Positions 6,636-15,035 of a DNA stretch of 19,773 nucleotides are shown piece by piece. Position 1 is the stretch's first letter. The number at the start of each line of letters is the position of its first letter. Source of the DNA: Aadella sp043822885 (GTDB lineage Bacteria > Omnitrophota > Gorgyraeia > Tantalellales > Tantalellaceae); contig JBDRBI010000064.1 in the NCBI GenBank assembly GCA_043822885.1, positions 1 through 19,773 on the forward strand. The letters are read 5' to 3'. A program made the translations under genes and the position numbers. The notes under the pieces were generated by a model that saw nothing but the letters and a program-made list of their open reading frames with translations, was not told the DNA's origin and searched no databases.

Positions 6636-6749
6636 TTACTTTAAGTGTTCCTTTTCCTGTTTTTTCCTGCGCGCTTCGTTTTTCGAGTTTTTTTCTTTGC
6701 TTACTTGTTTGTCGTGTTTATTTTTATCTTTCCTGCCTTTATCACCCAT
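6636..6749 (-). CDS. Very small Lys-rich protein (MGDKG type)
   Basis: 37 residues from the ATG at 6749, chosen because AGAAGGAGGAAAAGCG lies directly upstream; the longer in-frame start at 6818 lacks a site. About 40% of residues are Lys or Arg, starting MGDKGRKDKNKHDKQ. Short MGDKG-starting Lys-rich proteins recur in genomes of environmental bacteria, in my recollection, without a known function. It is the first of the three tiny genes, probably sharing a transcript from the candidate promoter at 6825-6852. Confidence 0.75.
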   Translation of the reverse strand: MGDKGRKDKNKHDKQVSKEKNSKNEARRKKQEKEHLK

Positions 6750-6824
6750 CGCTTTTCCTCCTTCTTTACTCTCTTCGGAGTTTCTTCTATTAAACACGCT
6801 ATCTCTATTGATCACCACCGAACC

Positions 6825-6852
6825 ATTGTATCACACTAATGTATTTAGTCTA
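6825..6852 (-). promoter_or_regulatory. Candidate sigma70 promoter for the small-protein cluster
   Basis: On the minus strand TACAAT (6825-6830) lies 16 bases after TAGACT (6847-6852). The -10 box matches consensus at five of six positions and the -35 box at four of six. The predicted transcript starts about 70 bases before the MGDKG gene. Confidence 0.4.
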
Positions 6853-6939
6853 AGTTATTTAGAAAAGTTAATTATCCGAGGCATATTATCGGGCAGATAT
6901 TTGATCCGTCGGTATTTTTTAAAATTCAGATATAAAAAT

Positions 6940-7551
6940 TTAACGTGTAAGATAAGCTGTTATCTTAAATCTGTACTTTTTTTCCGGGGTTAGATTTTTT
7001 AGAACAACACGTACAAAGGGACCATAGACATTGGTGTAAAGAACCCGTGACATGGTTTCTCCGGTAGTTAATCGCACAAATGAAAGTTCTTCGCTCGTTC
7101 CGTCCGGTTTCACGATCATGCTTCCAAATTCCTGCCAGTCTATAGATAGCCGAGCGGCCTTTGTTGAGCCAATCTCCCAAAGAGTTTCTTTAGTGTTTTC
7201 CAATGAAAAAAAAGCGTCAAGCCGGTATAAAGCATCCGGAACCGGCGAAGATGTACCCGACTCCGGTAGAACATAGAAGGCAATATTCCGGTAATCCCGT
7301 ACGTCGATGTAATCAGATTCATATTCTTCCTCAAAATTTAATTCAATTCTGTTTCTGATAACTCGAGTCTCACTAACAACTTTAACCTCTACCGATACAG
7401 GTTCTACTTGCTCTCCCGCAACCGGCTGAATGATCTTTACCGGCGAAGCTTCCTGATCTGATGATTGACCAAAGACAGAACTACGGTTCATATACAGCAA
7501 AAAGAGAAGGGCTAATCCTGTGACTGTGAAGATATAAGTTTTTTGTTTCAT
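6940..7551 (-). CDS. Exported protein downstream of efflux genes, unknown
   Basis: 203 residues. The N-terminus (MKQKTYIFTVTGLALLFLLYMN) is a signal peptide or single membrane anchor. The rest is predicted mostly beta strand (VKIIQPVAGEQVEPVSVEVKV, then alternating strands to FVRVVLKNLTPEKKYRFKI), suggesting one or two beta-sandwich domains; the ending recalls fibronectin-III-like or carbohydrate-binding folds but I cannot assign one. It lies 96 bases after the TolC-like gene on the same strand, so read-through is possible. It also has its own possible -35 (TTGACA at 7581-7586). No good ribosome-binding site lies just upstream of the ATG. It is not a membrane-fusion protein: there is no helical hairpin or lipoyl-like pattern. 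Confidence 0.75.
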   Translation of the reverse strand: MKQKTYIFTVTGLALLFLLYMNRSSVFGQSSDQEASPVKIIQPVAGEQVEPVSVEVKVVSETRVIRNRIELNFEEEYESDYIDVRDYRNIAFYVLPESGTSSPVPDALYRLDAFFSLENTKETLWEIGSTKAARLSIDWQEFGSMIVKPDGTSEELSFVRLTTGETMSRVLYTNVYGPFVRVVLKNLTPEKKYRFKITAYLTR

Positions 7552-7557
7552 GTGTAA

Positions 7558-7586
7558 AGCTTACCCTTCCGGAAAGTATTTGTCAA
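7558..7586 (-). promoter_or_regulatory. Possible promoter of the 203-residue protein gene
   Basis: A perfect TTGACA (7581-7586, minus strand) is followed after 17 bases by TAAGCT (7558-7563), which matches a -10 box at only three positions. If used, transcription would start at or very near the ATG, giving a leaderless message. Weak evidence. Confidence 0.25.
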
Positions 7587-7647
7587 TGAGGGGTCTTCTG
7601 TTAGTTTATTTTGGGATTAAACGAACGCGTTCCGGGTACGCGAGTAT

Positions 7648-9048
7648 TTACAGCGCCAGATCTTTTTTCCTTATAAGCTGATCGGTCAAGGTTAACCAGT
7701 CTATAATAAGCTTCTTTAGCGTTATACTGTACTGTATTTTGCTGAACTTGTTGGAATCAAGCCTGTTCACTTCATCAATGAAATTGTTAAGGATCACCTT
7801 GCCGTAAGAATAATTGACCGCATCGTCATCCACGATGGATTGTGCGACTTCTATCTTTTCGTCCGCTATTTTTATAAGTTCTCTTGTCTCTTCTATCGTT
7901 TCGTAAATATTCTTGAGATCCGCATACAGGCTTATATGCGTATTTATTTTCTCAAGTACGCTCTTCTTGTGCTCCACTTTTGATGTTTCATATTCGGCAT
8001 GTTCAACCTGACCCGGGAACGGATATTCTATGGTCATACCCGCAATTACTTTCTTGTTGTCCCTTTCCAGGTCGCGGTCATCGGCTATGATCGAATATTC
8101 GGCATAAAGGTCTATCGAAGGAAGAAGATCATCCGCGTCTTTATCTACCTCGAGATCGCTCTGTTCTTCCAGCATATCTAGGATCTTCGATGTCCTGCTT
8201 TCTTCCCTGAATTTTTTGTAATCTTCCACAAAATCTATCGTCACCCCTTCATACTGATCCGCCGGATCCGGCAAGAACTCTTCTTCCATTTCGCTGCCTA
8301 AGCTCTTCTTCATAAGATTTGTATATTCATCGTACTGGCGTCTTACCGCGATCAATGTCTCTTTCTTCTCGAGCACCTGGAGTTTTACCTTATTGACATC
8401 GACCGGTAAAGCAATATTGTTCTTTGCCCTGTCCTCGACGTTCTTTAAAAGTTCCATGCTTTTATCGTAGGAGTTTTTCGCTGTTTTGACGTTCTCGTAA
8501 GCTTCGTACCAGTTATAATAGATCCGGATGATCGAGGATAAATAGAGTTCATATGCTTCGACTATCTGGTATCTGGCAATGTCTATCTCCATACCCGTGA
8601 TCTTATCCAACAACCTTGTGGCTCTTCCGAAAGCGTTCCTTGCCACGGGCTGGGTTACTTTAGTGTAAAATTCGGCGTCTACATCATCAAGAGCCGTACT
8701 CTTCAAGGTCGAACTATATCCCGCTTCCATCTCCGTGCCGGTATAAGGAAAAAGTTTACTGAGAGAAACATCGTATACAGGGTATCCTTGCTCTTGATCT
8801 TTTACAAGCGCCACATACTCGCTCTTAGAGGAGATGACTATATCATCAGCGGGAAGCGCCAGTTTCTTTTTGTATTTTAACTCAAGGTTCTCTATAAGTA
8901 TCTGCTCAAACTCTCTGTCTCTGGCGCATGCCAGACTGATAAACTTATCCAGAGATAAAGTCTCCGCCGCTTTATCCTCTTGGGCAGAGGCGGATAACCC
9001 GGAAACAAAAATACTTAAAAACGTTATTATCAGGATCTTCTTTATCAT
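7648..9048 (-). CDS. TolC-like outer membrane efflux protein
   Basis: 466 residues, in the normal range for outer-membrane factors. Signal peptide MIKKILIITFLSIFVSGLSASA, then ETLSLDKFISLACARDREFE, the usual N-terminal helix of this family. Long alternating helical segments follow (ENVKTAKNSYDKSMELLKNVEDRAKNN; YADLKNIYETIEETRELIKIADEKIEVAQ). The characteristic second-half element with YSYGK-ILNNFIDEVNRL fits the second structural repeat. Trimers of this family form the exit duct for RND pumps. The ATG is one base after the permease stop codon (TAA T ATG), with GGAAGA upstream, so the two genes are translationally coupled and their products probably work together. Confidence 0.88.
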   Translation of the reverse strand: MIKKILIITFLSIFVSGLSASAQEDKAAETLSLDKFISLACARDREFEQILIENLELKYKKKLALPADDIVISSKSEYVALVKDQEQGYPVYDVSLSKLFPYTGTEMEAGYSSTLKSTALDDVDAEFYTKVTQPVARNAFGRATRLLDKITGMEIDIARYQIVEAYELYLSSIIRIYYNWYEAYENVKTAKNSYDKSMELLKNVEDRAKNNIALPVDVNKVKLQVLEKKETLIAVRRQYDEYTNLMKKSLGSEMEEEFLPDPADQYEGVTIDFVEDYKKFREESRTSKILDMLEEQSDLEVDKDADDLLPSIDLYAEYSIIADDRDLERDNKKVIAGMTIEYPFPGQVEHAEYETSKVEHKKSVLEKINTHISLYADLKNIYETIEETRELIKIADEKIEVAQSIVDDDAVNYSYGKVILNNFIDEVNRLDSNKFSKIQYSITLKKLIIDWLTLTDQLIRKKDLAL

Positions 9049-9049
9049 A

Positions 9050-12000
9050 TTATCTTCCGGCCAATCTGTATTGCGCGCTTTTATAAAGACTATACATACA
9101 GGGTATCAGAACCAGGGTGATCATGGTGCCGAACAATAACCCCCACGCCATCGCCATCATCATCTGCGCGAGCATTGAATCATATCCTGCCCAGCCGTAC
9201 GCTGTAGGCACGATAGCTACAACCGTGGTAATAGTAGTAAGAACTACCGCTCTCAGCCGGGTCTTCGCTATCCCGGATATTTGTATATCTTTTTCTTCTC
9301 TACCCCTTCCCATATCAAAAACCTTGTCAAGTTTCGACATCATTATAATGGAGTCATTAACGACGACTCCCGTAAGACCCAGCGCGCCGATGATAGCGAA
9401 AAATCCGTACAGTTTTATTCCATGCATCCAGAAAGCCAGTATGATCCCGACTATTCCAAATGGTATAGCAAACATAATAATAAGCGGTTTTAAGAGAGAA
9501 TCAAAAAGAAGCGCGAGTATTATGTATATAAAGAAGATCGCCATTACGATAGCTAAAGTAAAATCCTTGCCCGACTCCCTGGTATCCTTGACCTCCCCTC
9601 TGAACTCGACTATAGATGTGGGATATTTTGCTTTGAATCCCGGGAAAACGTTCTTTTCATAATGATCCGCTATATCAAGCGGCGTTTTACCCGAACGCGG
9701 CATAAGGTCGGCGTAAACCGTGGTACACCTTTTCATGTCTTCCCTTATTATCGAATCCGGTCCTTCAACTTCCTCTATCGTAACAAGGTCCTTGAGCGGC
9801 ACCAAATACTGGCCCTGGTTCTCTACCGGTATCTCGAATATTTTACTGATATCGTCTTTAGCCTCCGGAATAACCGTAAGTCTGACATAAACCGGTTCTT
9901 CGTCACCGCTAAACTCATAAAGAATAGTTCCTTCAAGAGACGCCCTTAATGTTTTGGCGATATCCGAAGGGTTTATCGCCAACCTTCTTATCTTGTCCCT
10001 GTTGAGAGTAAGACGGTATTCGGGATTATATAGAGGTCTATCTATTTCCACGTTGGTAAGCACGGGATAATTACGCATATCTTCCGCGAGTTCATCGGCC
10101 AGCTTATATCTGCGCTCATTATTGTTTTCCTTTATCAGTATCTCTATCGGGCTTGCCGAATCCTGTCCGTGCCAGCTCTTACTCATCTTTATGTTCGTAA
10201 TGCCTTCTATCCCCGTAAGTTTTTCTTTCCACTCTTTTATAAGCCGGTCGGCGGATTTGGCGCGTTCTTCCTTGGGCAGGATCTCTATCCTCATCCGGAA
10301 TTTATTTTCCTGGGCAGCGGAACCCCTTCTCGACCGGGCTATCTCGTTCCTGAACCCTATTACTTCCTTCCCCGTATAATCCTGCAAGACATCCTCTACC
10401 GGCTGGGTCCTGCGCGCGGTTTCATACTTCATGGTCCCCGAAGGAGTTTCCGCGGAAAGATTTATTTGTCTGGTCTCCTCATCCGGGAACATCACGAATT
10501 TCATGCCGCTGGAAGCGATATACCCGGCTGCCGCAAAGATCAGGATAAATACCGAAAATATTATCGGCTTATGTTTCAGCAATTTATTCGCTGTGCTTTC
10601 GTACTTATTTTCCGTCCATTCTATCCACTGTTTCTTTTTAGACTCGCCGGATACTTCCTTGTATCCGAAAGGGAGCGTCATATGTCCGGGCAGGATGAAA
10701 AGAGCTTCGAAAAGACTGCCTCCGAGCATTAGAAACACTATGGGCGGTATGAATTTTACCATCACCCCGAAACGTCCCGAGAAAAAGAAAAGCGGAATGA
10801 ACGCGACACAGGTCGTCAATATACTGGCAATAATAGGAAGGAACACAAAAGACGTACCTTTAACCGAGGCTTCTTCCTTATCCATACCGCCGGAACGCAT
10901 GCGATTGACGTTTTCAGCGACAACTATAGCGTCATCCACAACCATTCCCATGACTATTATTATGGCGGCAAGGGTGATGTTGTTGACGGTATAACCTATA
11001 AGGAGACCTCCTATAAGCGTGAAACAAAACGTAAAAGGTATCCCCATCGCTACCCAAAGGCCCGAACGAAGATCAAGAAACATAAAAAGAATGATAAGTA
11101 CGAGAATAAACCCAATAGCCCCGTTAAGCGTTATAAGCCTGAGCCTATTCCTTACATCAAAGGATTCATCATCCAGAAGAATAAGTTCAATATCCGTACC
11201 CTTCAGGGTATTGTCCCTGAAAGTCTTAACGATTTTCTCTACGGCCTTTACGGCATCGATGATACCGTATCCGGAATTTTTTCTTACATTCAGAAATATT
11301 CCTTCATATCCGTTTATTTTCAGGACCGTCTTCGTTTTTTCATAACCTTTATCGATCCTCGCAAGATCCGCGACCCTTATTATCTGACCTTCAAATCCTC
11401 CCTGAACGCTCATGCCTTCAAGTTTTTCAACGGTATCCAGTTCGCCTGAAAGCGTCACTTTAGGCTCGCTTATATTCTCTATGCTTCCTGCCGGCTGACG
11501 CACATTACCGTTCTTTATTTCCTGCATGACCGTGTTGAAGGTAATATTATATTCCTTCAATTTGTCCGGGATGATCTCTACCTGTATTTCATCTTTTAAA
11601 TAACCTGACCTTGAGACTGAATTTACCTCTGGTAGATTCATCAATTCGTCTTCCAGTACAAGAGCGTATGTTTGAAGTTTTTCTCGGGAAGGAACATCCA
11701 GGATATTTTTAGCTTTGTATATGATCCCTATGTCTATTATGGCTTTACGTGAAGTTTTGAATACGCGGACGTGAGGATCGTCGATAATATCCGTCGGCAG
11801 ATCCACATCCAGTACTTCATTGCGTATTTCGGATACGACCGCGTCTTTGTCGGGATGATCTTTTTCTATTTCGGCGGTTACGTTGCAGTTGCCTATACTT
11901 GTAGAGCTATAAACCCGATAGACCCCGTCAATATCGCGGATCGCTTCTTCTATAGGTTCGGTGACATAATATTCTACATCCTCCGTGGACGCTCCGGGGT

Positions 12001-12157
12001 AACTGGTCGAGATGCTTACCGTATCAAACGTTATATCGGGCAGTTCTTCTTTAGGCAGGCCCATCCACGCGAAAACACCGCCTACCAGCACTCCTATAAA
12101 AATAAGATTAGCTAATAGATGTCGTTTTAAAAAGAATCTGATCAAGCCTTCGCGCAT
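9050..12157 (-). CDS. RND family efflux permease (AcrB/HAE1-like)
   Basis: 1035 residues, full length. TM1 (about 13-34) is followed by EELPDI and SISTSYPGASTEDVEYYVTEPIEEAI, the classic start of the porter domain. The TM4 proton-relay motif GMVVDDAIVVAENVNRMR carries Asp408 and Asp409. TM10 contains GLTGVVVNDSIIMM (Asn934, Asp935) rather than the Lys seen in AcrB. The second periplasmic half (about 555-865) and TM7-TM12 are present. It exports substrates from the periplasm or inner leaflet by proton antiport; substrate cannot be told. The TolC-like gene follows with a one-base gap, but no membrane-fusion protein gene is nearby. The MATE gene lies 87 bases upstream on the same strand. The ribosome-binding site is weak (ACGGAT). 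Confidence 0.95.
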   Translation of the reverse strand: MREGLIRFFLKRHLLANLIFIGVLVGGVFAWMGLPKEELPDITFDTVSISTSYPGASTEDVEYYVTEPIEEAIRDIDGVYRVYSSTSIGNCNVTAEIEKDHPDKDAVVSEIRNEVLDVDLPTDIIDDPHVRVFKTSRKAIIDIGIIYKAKNILDVPSREKLQTYALVLEDELMNLPEVNSVSRSGYLKDEIQVEIIPDKLKEYNITFNTVMQEIKNGNVRQPAGSIENISEPKVTLSGELDTVEKLEGMSVQGGFEGQIIRVADLARIDKGYEKTKTVLKINGYEGIFLNVRKNSGYGIIDAVKAVEKIVKTFRDNTLKGTDIELILLDDESFDVRNRLRLITLNGAIGFILVLIILFMFLDLRSGLWVAMGIPFTFCFTLIGGLLIGYTVNNITLAAIIIVMGMVVDDAIVVAENVNRMRSGGMDKEEASVKGTSFVFLPIIASILTTCVAFIPLFFFSGRFGVMVKFIPPIVFLMLGGSLFEALFILPGHMTLPFGYKEVSGESKKKQWIEWTENKYESTANKLLKHKPIIFSVFILIFAAAGYIASSGMKFVMFPDEETRQINLSAETPSGTMKYETARRTQPVEDVLQDYTGKEVIGFRNEIARSRRGSAAQENKFRMRIEILPKEERAKSADRLIKEWKEKLTGIEGITNIKMSKSWHGQDSASPIEILIKENNNERRYKLADELAEDMRNYPVLTNVEIDRPLYNPEYRLTLNRDKIRRLAINPSDIAKTLRASLEGTILYEFSGDEEPVYVRLTVIPEAKDDISKIFEIPVENQGQYLVPLKDLVTIEEVEGPDSIIREDMKRCTTVYADLMPRSGKTPLDIADHYEKNVFPGFKAKYPTSIVEFRGEVKDTRESGKDFTLAIVMAIFFIYIILALLFDSLLKPLIIMFAIPFGIVGIILAFWMHGIKLYGFFAIIGALGLTGVVVNDSIIMMSKLDKVFDMGRGREEKDIQISGIAKTRLRAVVLTTITTVVAIVPTAYGWAGYDSMLAQMMMAMAWGLLFGTMITLVLIPCMYSLYKSAQYRLAGR

Positions 12158-12244
12158 GGTATCCGTATTCTATCATCAACATAAATATTTATAAACATTT
12201 ATTTTGTTTGAGAAGTCCGCATAGATCGTATGGATTAAAAGATA

Positions 12245-13696
12245 TTACAGATCGGACGGTTCATGAAAATCATCCGTAATTACGGGTATGGGCACAATGG
12301 TCTCCGGGTGAGGTCTTACCATGGATATTGTTTTCCATCTGCCGCTTTTGTACCTCAGATAAACGAATCCGGAAAAAAGTAGGAACATCCCTACGACCAC
12401 TTTCCATGCCGTCTCAAGCCCCGCATGAGAGATCTTCAGCATAACAAAAAGTATCGGCACAAGTATCCAATGAAGCGCGACCGACAGCAGCATGGCCCAG
12501 AAAGTATCTCCCGCGCCCCGCAGCGCCCCGATGAACACAACAAATACAGCTTCTGCCAAGACATATAACGCGGCCAAACGTATCATGAACACCGTCGCCG
12601 ACATTGCCGCGTCGAACACCGCGCTCGCCTCACTCGGACGGAATACCCCGGCGAGCATCCCTGGAAATCCCGCGAACAATACAAAAACTAAAAACGAGTA
12701 TACCATCCCCATCTTAAATCCCGACATCGCCGCTTTATGCGCCGTACGGGGATCGCCAGCGCCCATATACCTGCCCACAAGACTTGTTACACTTACTTCG
12801 ATACCTAAAAGCGGGACGAACGATACCATATCCCAATTAAAAACCACCGTCGAAGCGGTCGCGGCTACGGCACTTACCGAATGGAATATCATGACTATCA
12901 TATCGAACGCCAGAAGGTTCAGGAACATTTCCAGACCCGCGGGATACCCGAACCTAAAAAGCGTCCACATAACTTCCTTGTCAAAACGGAAAGATCCGGC
13001 GATCCCGAATCTTCGTCTATTCCCTCTCCCGATATAAGTCAAAAGGAGCACCGCCAGACCGCATGTACCGCCTATGATAGTCCCGTAAGCAGCCCCGCGT
13101 ATACCCATTGCCGGCATACCCAGCTTACCGAATATCAAAATATAGTTCACAATTATGTTCACGGTCATTGCCGTAAGACCCGACATCATAACCATCTTTG
13201 TTCTGCCGACCCCGGAAAAGAAAGCGCTGAAACAACTTCTAAGAAGAGTGATCACCACGCCGTATATCAGTATATCGAAATAAAGTCTCTGAGGACCGAG
13301 CTGCGACGGGATTATTCCCATAACATCAAAAAGCCGGTAAGCAAGAGGACGGCAAAAAAGGATAACGGGATATGCCGCTAACGCTATAATGATCGTTTGT
13401 GTCAGTGTCACGGCGCAGCGGTCTTTTCTGCCGGAACCCAGATACTGGGCGACAACTGCCGTCGCGTATCCCGTAAGCCCGATAAAAAAAGTCATCATCA
13501 TGAACACCGTCAACCCGCCGCCCATAGCGGCATTCATGTATTCCGGTCCTAGTTTAGAAAGAAAGATCCGGTCGGTAAAGGTCATTATGATATAGCAGGC
13601 ATGCGAGATCACCATGGGCATCGCTATCGCCCACATCTCCCTTATCCCCCCTTTTTTCCGTTCATCCTCCGGAATATGTTCGCCGGCCTTATTCAT
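12245..13696 (-). CDS. MATE family multidrug/cation efflux transporter
   Basis: 483 residues with about twelve hydrophobic segments and the two-fold MATE pattern: IAMPMVISHACYIIMTFTDRIFLSKLG near the N-terminus, GYATAVVAQYLGSG, then the second half beginning GYPAGLEMFLNLLAFDMIV and SVTSLVGRYMGAGD. MATE proteins export cationic compounds in exchange for Na+ or H+. The start is uncertain. The ATG at 13696 has TATAAT only 7 bases upstream and no ribosome-binding site, so it would need a leaderless transcript. The ATG at 13636 (463 residues, MWAIAMPMVI) has GGGGGG and AAGGGAG upstream and also gives a normal length. It precedes the RND and TolC-like genes on the same strand, so it may be part of one export block. 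Confidence 0.92.
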   Translation of the reverse strand: MNKAGEHIPEDERKKGGIREMWAIAMPMVISHACYIIMTFTDRIFLSKLGPEYMNAAMGGGLTVFMMMTFFIGLTGYATAVVAQYLGSGRKDRCAVTLTQTIIIALAAYPVILFCRPLAYRLFDVMGIIPSQLGPQRLYFDILIYGVVITLLRSCFSAFFSGVGRTKMVMMSGLTAMTVNIIVNYILIFGKLGMPAMGIRGAAYGTIIGGTCGLAVLLLTYIGRGNRRRFGIAGSFRFDKEVMWTLFRFGYPAGLEMFLNLLAFDMIVMIFHSVSAVAATASTVVFNWDMVSFVPLLGIEVSVTSLVGRYMGAGDPRTAHKAAMSGFKMGMVYSFLVFVLFAGFPGMLAGVFRPSEASAVFDAAMSATVFMIRLAALYVLAEAVFVVFIGALRGAGDTFWAMLLSVALHWILVPILFVMLKISHAGLETAWKVVVGMFLLFSGFVYLRYKSGRWKTISMVRPHPETIVPIPVITDDFHEPSDL

Positions 13697-13703
13697 AACG
13701 GGT

Positions 13704-13709
13704 ATTATA
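13704..13709 (-). promoter_or_regulatory. Consensus -10 box just upstream of the MATE start
   Basis: TATAAT on the minus strand lies 7 bases before the ATG at 13696. I find no good -35 box at 16-18 bases. If functional, the transcript starts at or within a base or two of that ATG. Confidence 0.4.
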
Positions 13710-14000
13710 CATCAAATTTCGAAAAGGTAGATTAAAAAGTTGGGAACAGTTTAAAGGTTTAAAAGTTAAAAGGTTAAAAGGTCTTGATTGACCGATGGTG
13801 GGAATAAGAGAGAGACCCCGTCTGTCCGCTCCGTCATTGCGAGGAGTCTGTCGAAGACAGGCGGCGAAGCAATCTCAATAGACATAATAATTCATAGGGA
13901 TTGCCGCGTCGCTCCGCTCCTCGCAATGACGGGTAACTGTTCTATAGTCCATGGTCTATCTTCTTTTACGTTTTACCTTCCAATATTACCTCCATTTCCA

Positions 14001-14006
14001 TATAAT
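14001..14006 (+). promoter_or_regulatory. Candidate -10 box for the beta-barrel gene
   Basis: TATAAT 54 bases before the ATG at 14061. The matching -35 region (TTCCAA at 13978-13983, spacing 17) agrees with consensus at only three positions. Confidence 0.4.
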
Positions 14007-14060
14007 GTTCTCTATTACACGAAGGCTTTGTCTTATTAGGGTTTTAATGAAGGAGTTGTA

Positions 14061-14906
14061 ATGAAAAAAAATAAAATGATACCCGTTCTGTCTTTCTTAT
14101 CATTGCTTATTATTCTGATCCCTCAAAGTTCTTTTGCTAACGAAGCGCGTCCCGCGGAAAAATTATTATTGAAACCTTTGAAAAGCGGTTTCGAGATAGG
14201 AACCGAGATATCCTACATCAATTATGAGGAACCGGGATTAATGAAGGATGAAGGTTTTATGTACGGAATATGCGGGTCCTATACATCGCGAAAAAATATG
14301 ATGTTAAAAATGGAGGGTAAGTATAGTTATGGTAGCGTAAATTACACCTCCAATTCTACGGGTTCTATTGATGATATCAAAGATAGTATGCTGGAGCTCC
14401 GCATCCTTTCGGGTTACGATATCCCGCTTTTTGAGACCATATACGTTACGCCTTATACGGGGTTCGGTTACAGATATCTTAACGATGATAGTTCCGGAAA
14501 AACATCAACGACCGGCGCCCTCGGTTATGAAAGAACTTCCAATTACATCTATTCCCCTATCGGAGTAGAATTATCTCTTCCTCCGACAAACGATATTACC
14601 GTAGGTTTTACTTTTGAATATGACGTTTTTTTGTGGGGAGAACAGAAAAGCTATCTTAGTTCCGCCAACTCAAACTATAATGATCTGACAAATAGACAGC
14701 GTAAAGGATACGGTATCCGCGGTTCTCTTCCCGTATTGATGAAAACTGAAAATATCTATATCATATTTGAACCCTATGTGCGTTATTGGGATATAGAAAG
14801 ATCCGATACCGATACCGTCACATTCGCCGGGGTAGCCGTAGGATACGGATACGAACCGAAAAATACTTCAGTTGAATGCGGAATTAAGCTGGCTGTAGCT
14901 TTTTAG
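14061..14906 (+). CDS. Outer-membrane beta-barrel protein, unknown
   Basis: 281 residues. Signal peptide MKKNKMIPVLSFLSLLIILIPQSSFA with cleavage after SFA. The mature protein has alternating amphipathic strands (FEIGTEISYINY; MMLKMEGKYSYGSVNY; MLELRILSGYDI; VTPYTGFGYRYL; SPIGVELSLP; ITVGFTFEYDVFLWG; IYIIFEPYVRYWDI; SVECGIKLAVAF) and ends in Phe, the usual outer-membrane insertion signal. Strand count suggests an 8- to 10-stranded barrel. The exact family is not recognised. GAAGGAGTTGTA supplies a strong ribosome-binding site. It is the only plus-strand gene and is convergent with the clpB operon, sharing the terminator hairpin at 15036-15094. Confidence 0.85.
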   Translation: MKKNKMIPVLSFLSLLIILIPQSSFANEARPAEKLLLKPLKSGFEIGTEISYINYEEPGLMKDEGFMYGICGSYTSRKNMMLKMEGKYSYGSVNYTSNSTGSIDDIKDSMLELRILSGYDIPLFETIYVTPYTGFGYRYLNDDSSGKTSTTGALGYERTSNYIYSPIGVELSLPPTNDITVGFTFEYDVFLWGEQKSYLSSANSNYNDLTNRQRKGYGIRGSLPVLMKTENIYIIFEPYVRYWDIERSDTDTVTFAGVAVGYGYEPKNTSVECGIKLAVAF

Positions 14907-14925
14907 TAAATGGAAAACGGCGAAG

Positions 14926-14967
14926 AGACCATAGACTATAGACCATTGACCATAGACAGAGATTGAC
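14926..14967. repeat. Heptamer tract (AGACCAT word)
   Basis: AGACCAT, AGACTAT, AGACCAT, TGACCAT, AGACAGA, GATTGAC in register, 20 bases after the beta-barrel stop codon. Confidence 0.8.
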
Positions 14968-14990
14968 TGATGCGCAAATGCTTTATCTCT

Positions 14991-15033
14991 GTCATTACGA
15001 GGAATGAGTGAAGCGAATAACGAAGTAATCTCG
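14991..15033. repeat. REP-like element, GCAATGAC family variant
   Basis: GTCATTACGAGGAATGAGTG at one end and ACGAAGTAATCTCG at the other. It is a variant of the family at 70-107 and 13832-13932 with compensating-looking changes (GCAATC to GTAATC, TTGCGAG to TTACGAG). It directly precedes the 59-bp hairpin element. Confidence 0.6.
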
Positions 15034-15035
15034 AA

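Larger units (their letters stand above)
13697..14060. repeat. Divergent spacer with heptamers and a large REP-type palindrome
   Basis: No gene is seen. 13750-13782 is a heptamer-like tract (AGTTTAA, AGGTTTA, AAAGTTA, AAAGGTT). 13832-13932 is an imperfect palindrome: GTCATTGCGAGGAG ... GCGGCGAAGCAATCTC on the left and GGGATTGCCGCGTCGCTCCG ... CTCGCAATGACGGG on the right, the GCAATGAC family seen also at 70-107 and 14991-15033. The spacer separates the only plus-strand gene from the divergent MATE gene. Confidence 0.75.

Noticed and set aside
6940..7551. 203-residue protein as the missing membrane-fusion protein
   Set aside because: It is too short and predicted almost entirely beta, without the helical hairpin or lipoyl-like halves of that family.
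9117..11345. Several plus-strand open frames of 100-190 codons
   Set aside because: All are antisense to the RND permease gene, lack ribosome-binding sites and give no recognisable protein.
12492..13381. Plus-strand open frames of 166-181 codons
   Set aside because: They are antisense shadows of the MATE gene, with no ribosome-binding site and unnatural composition.
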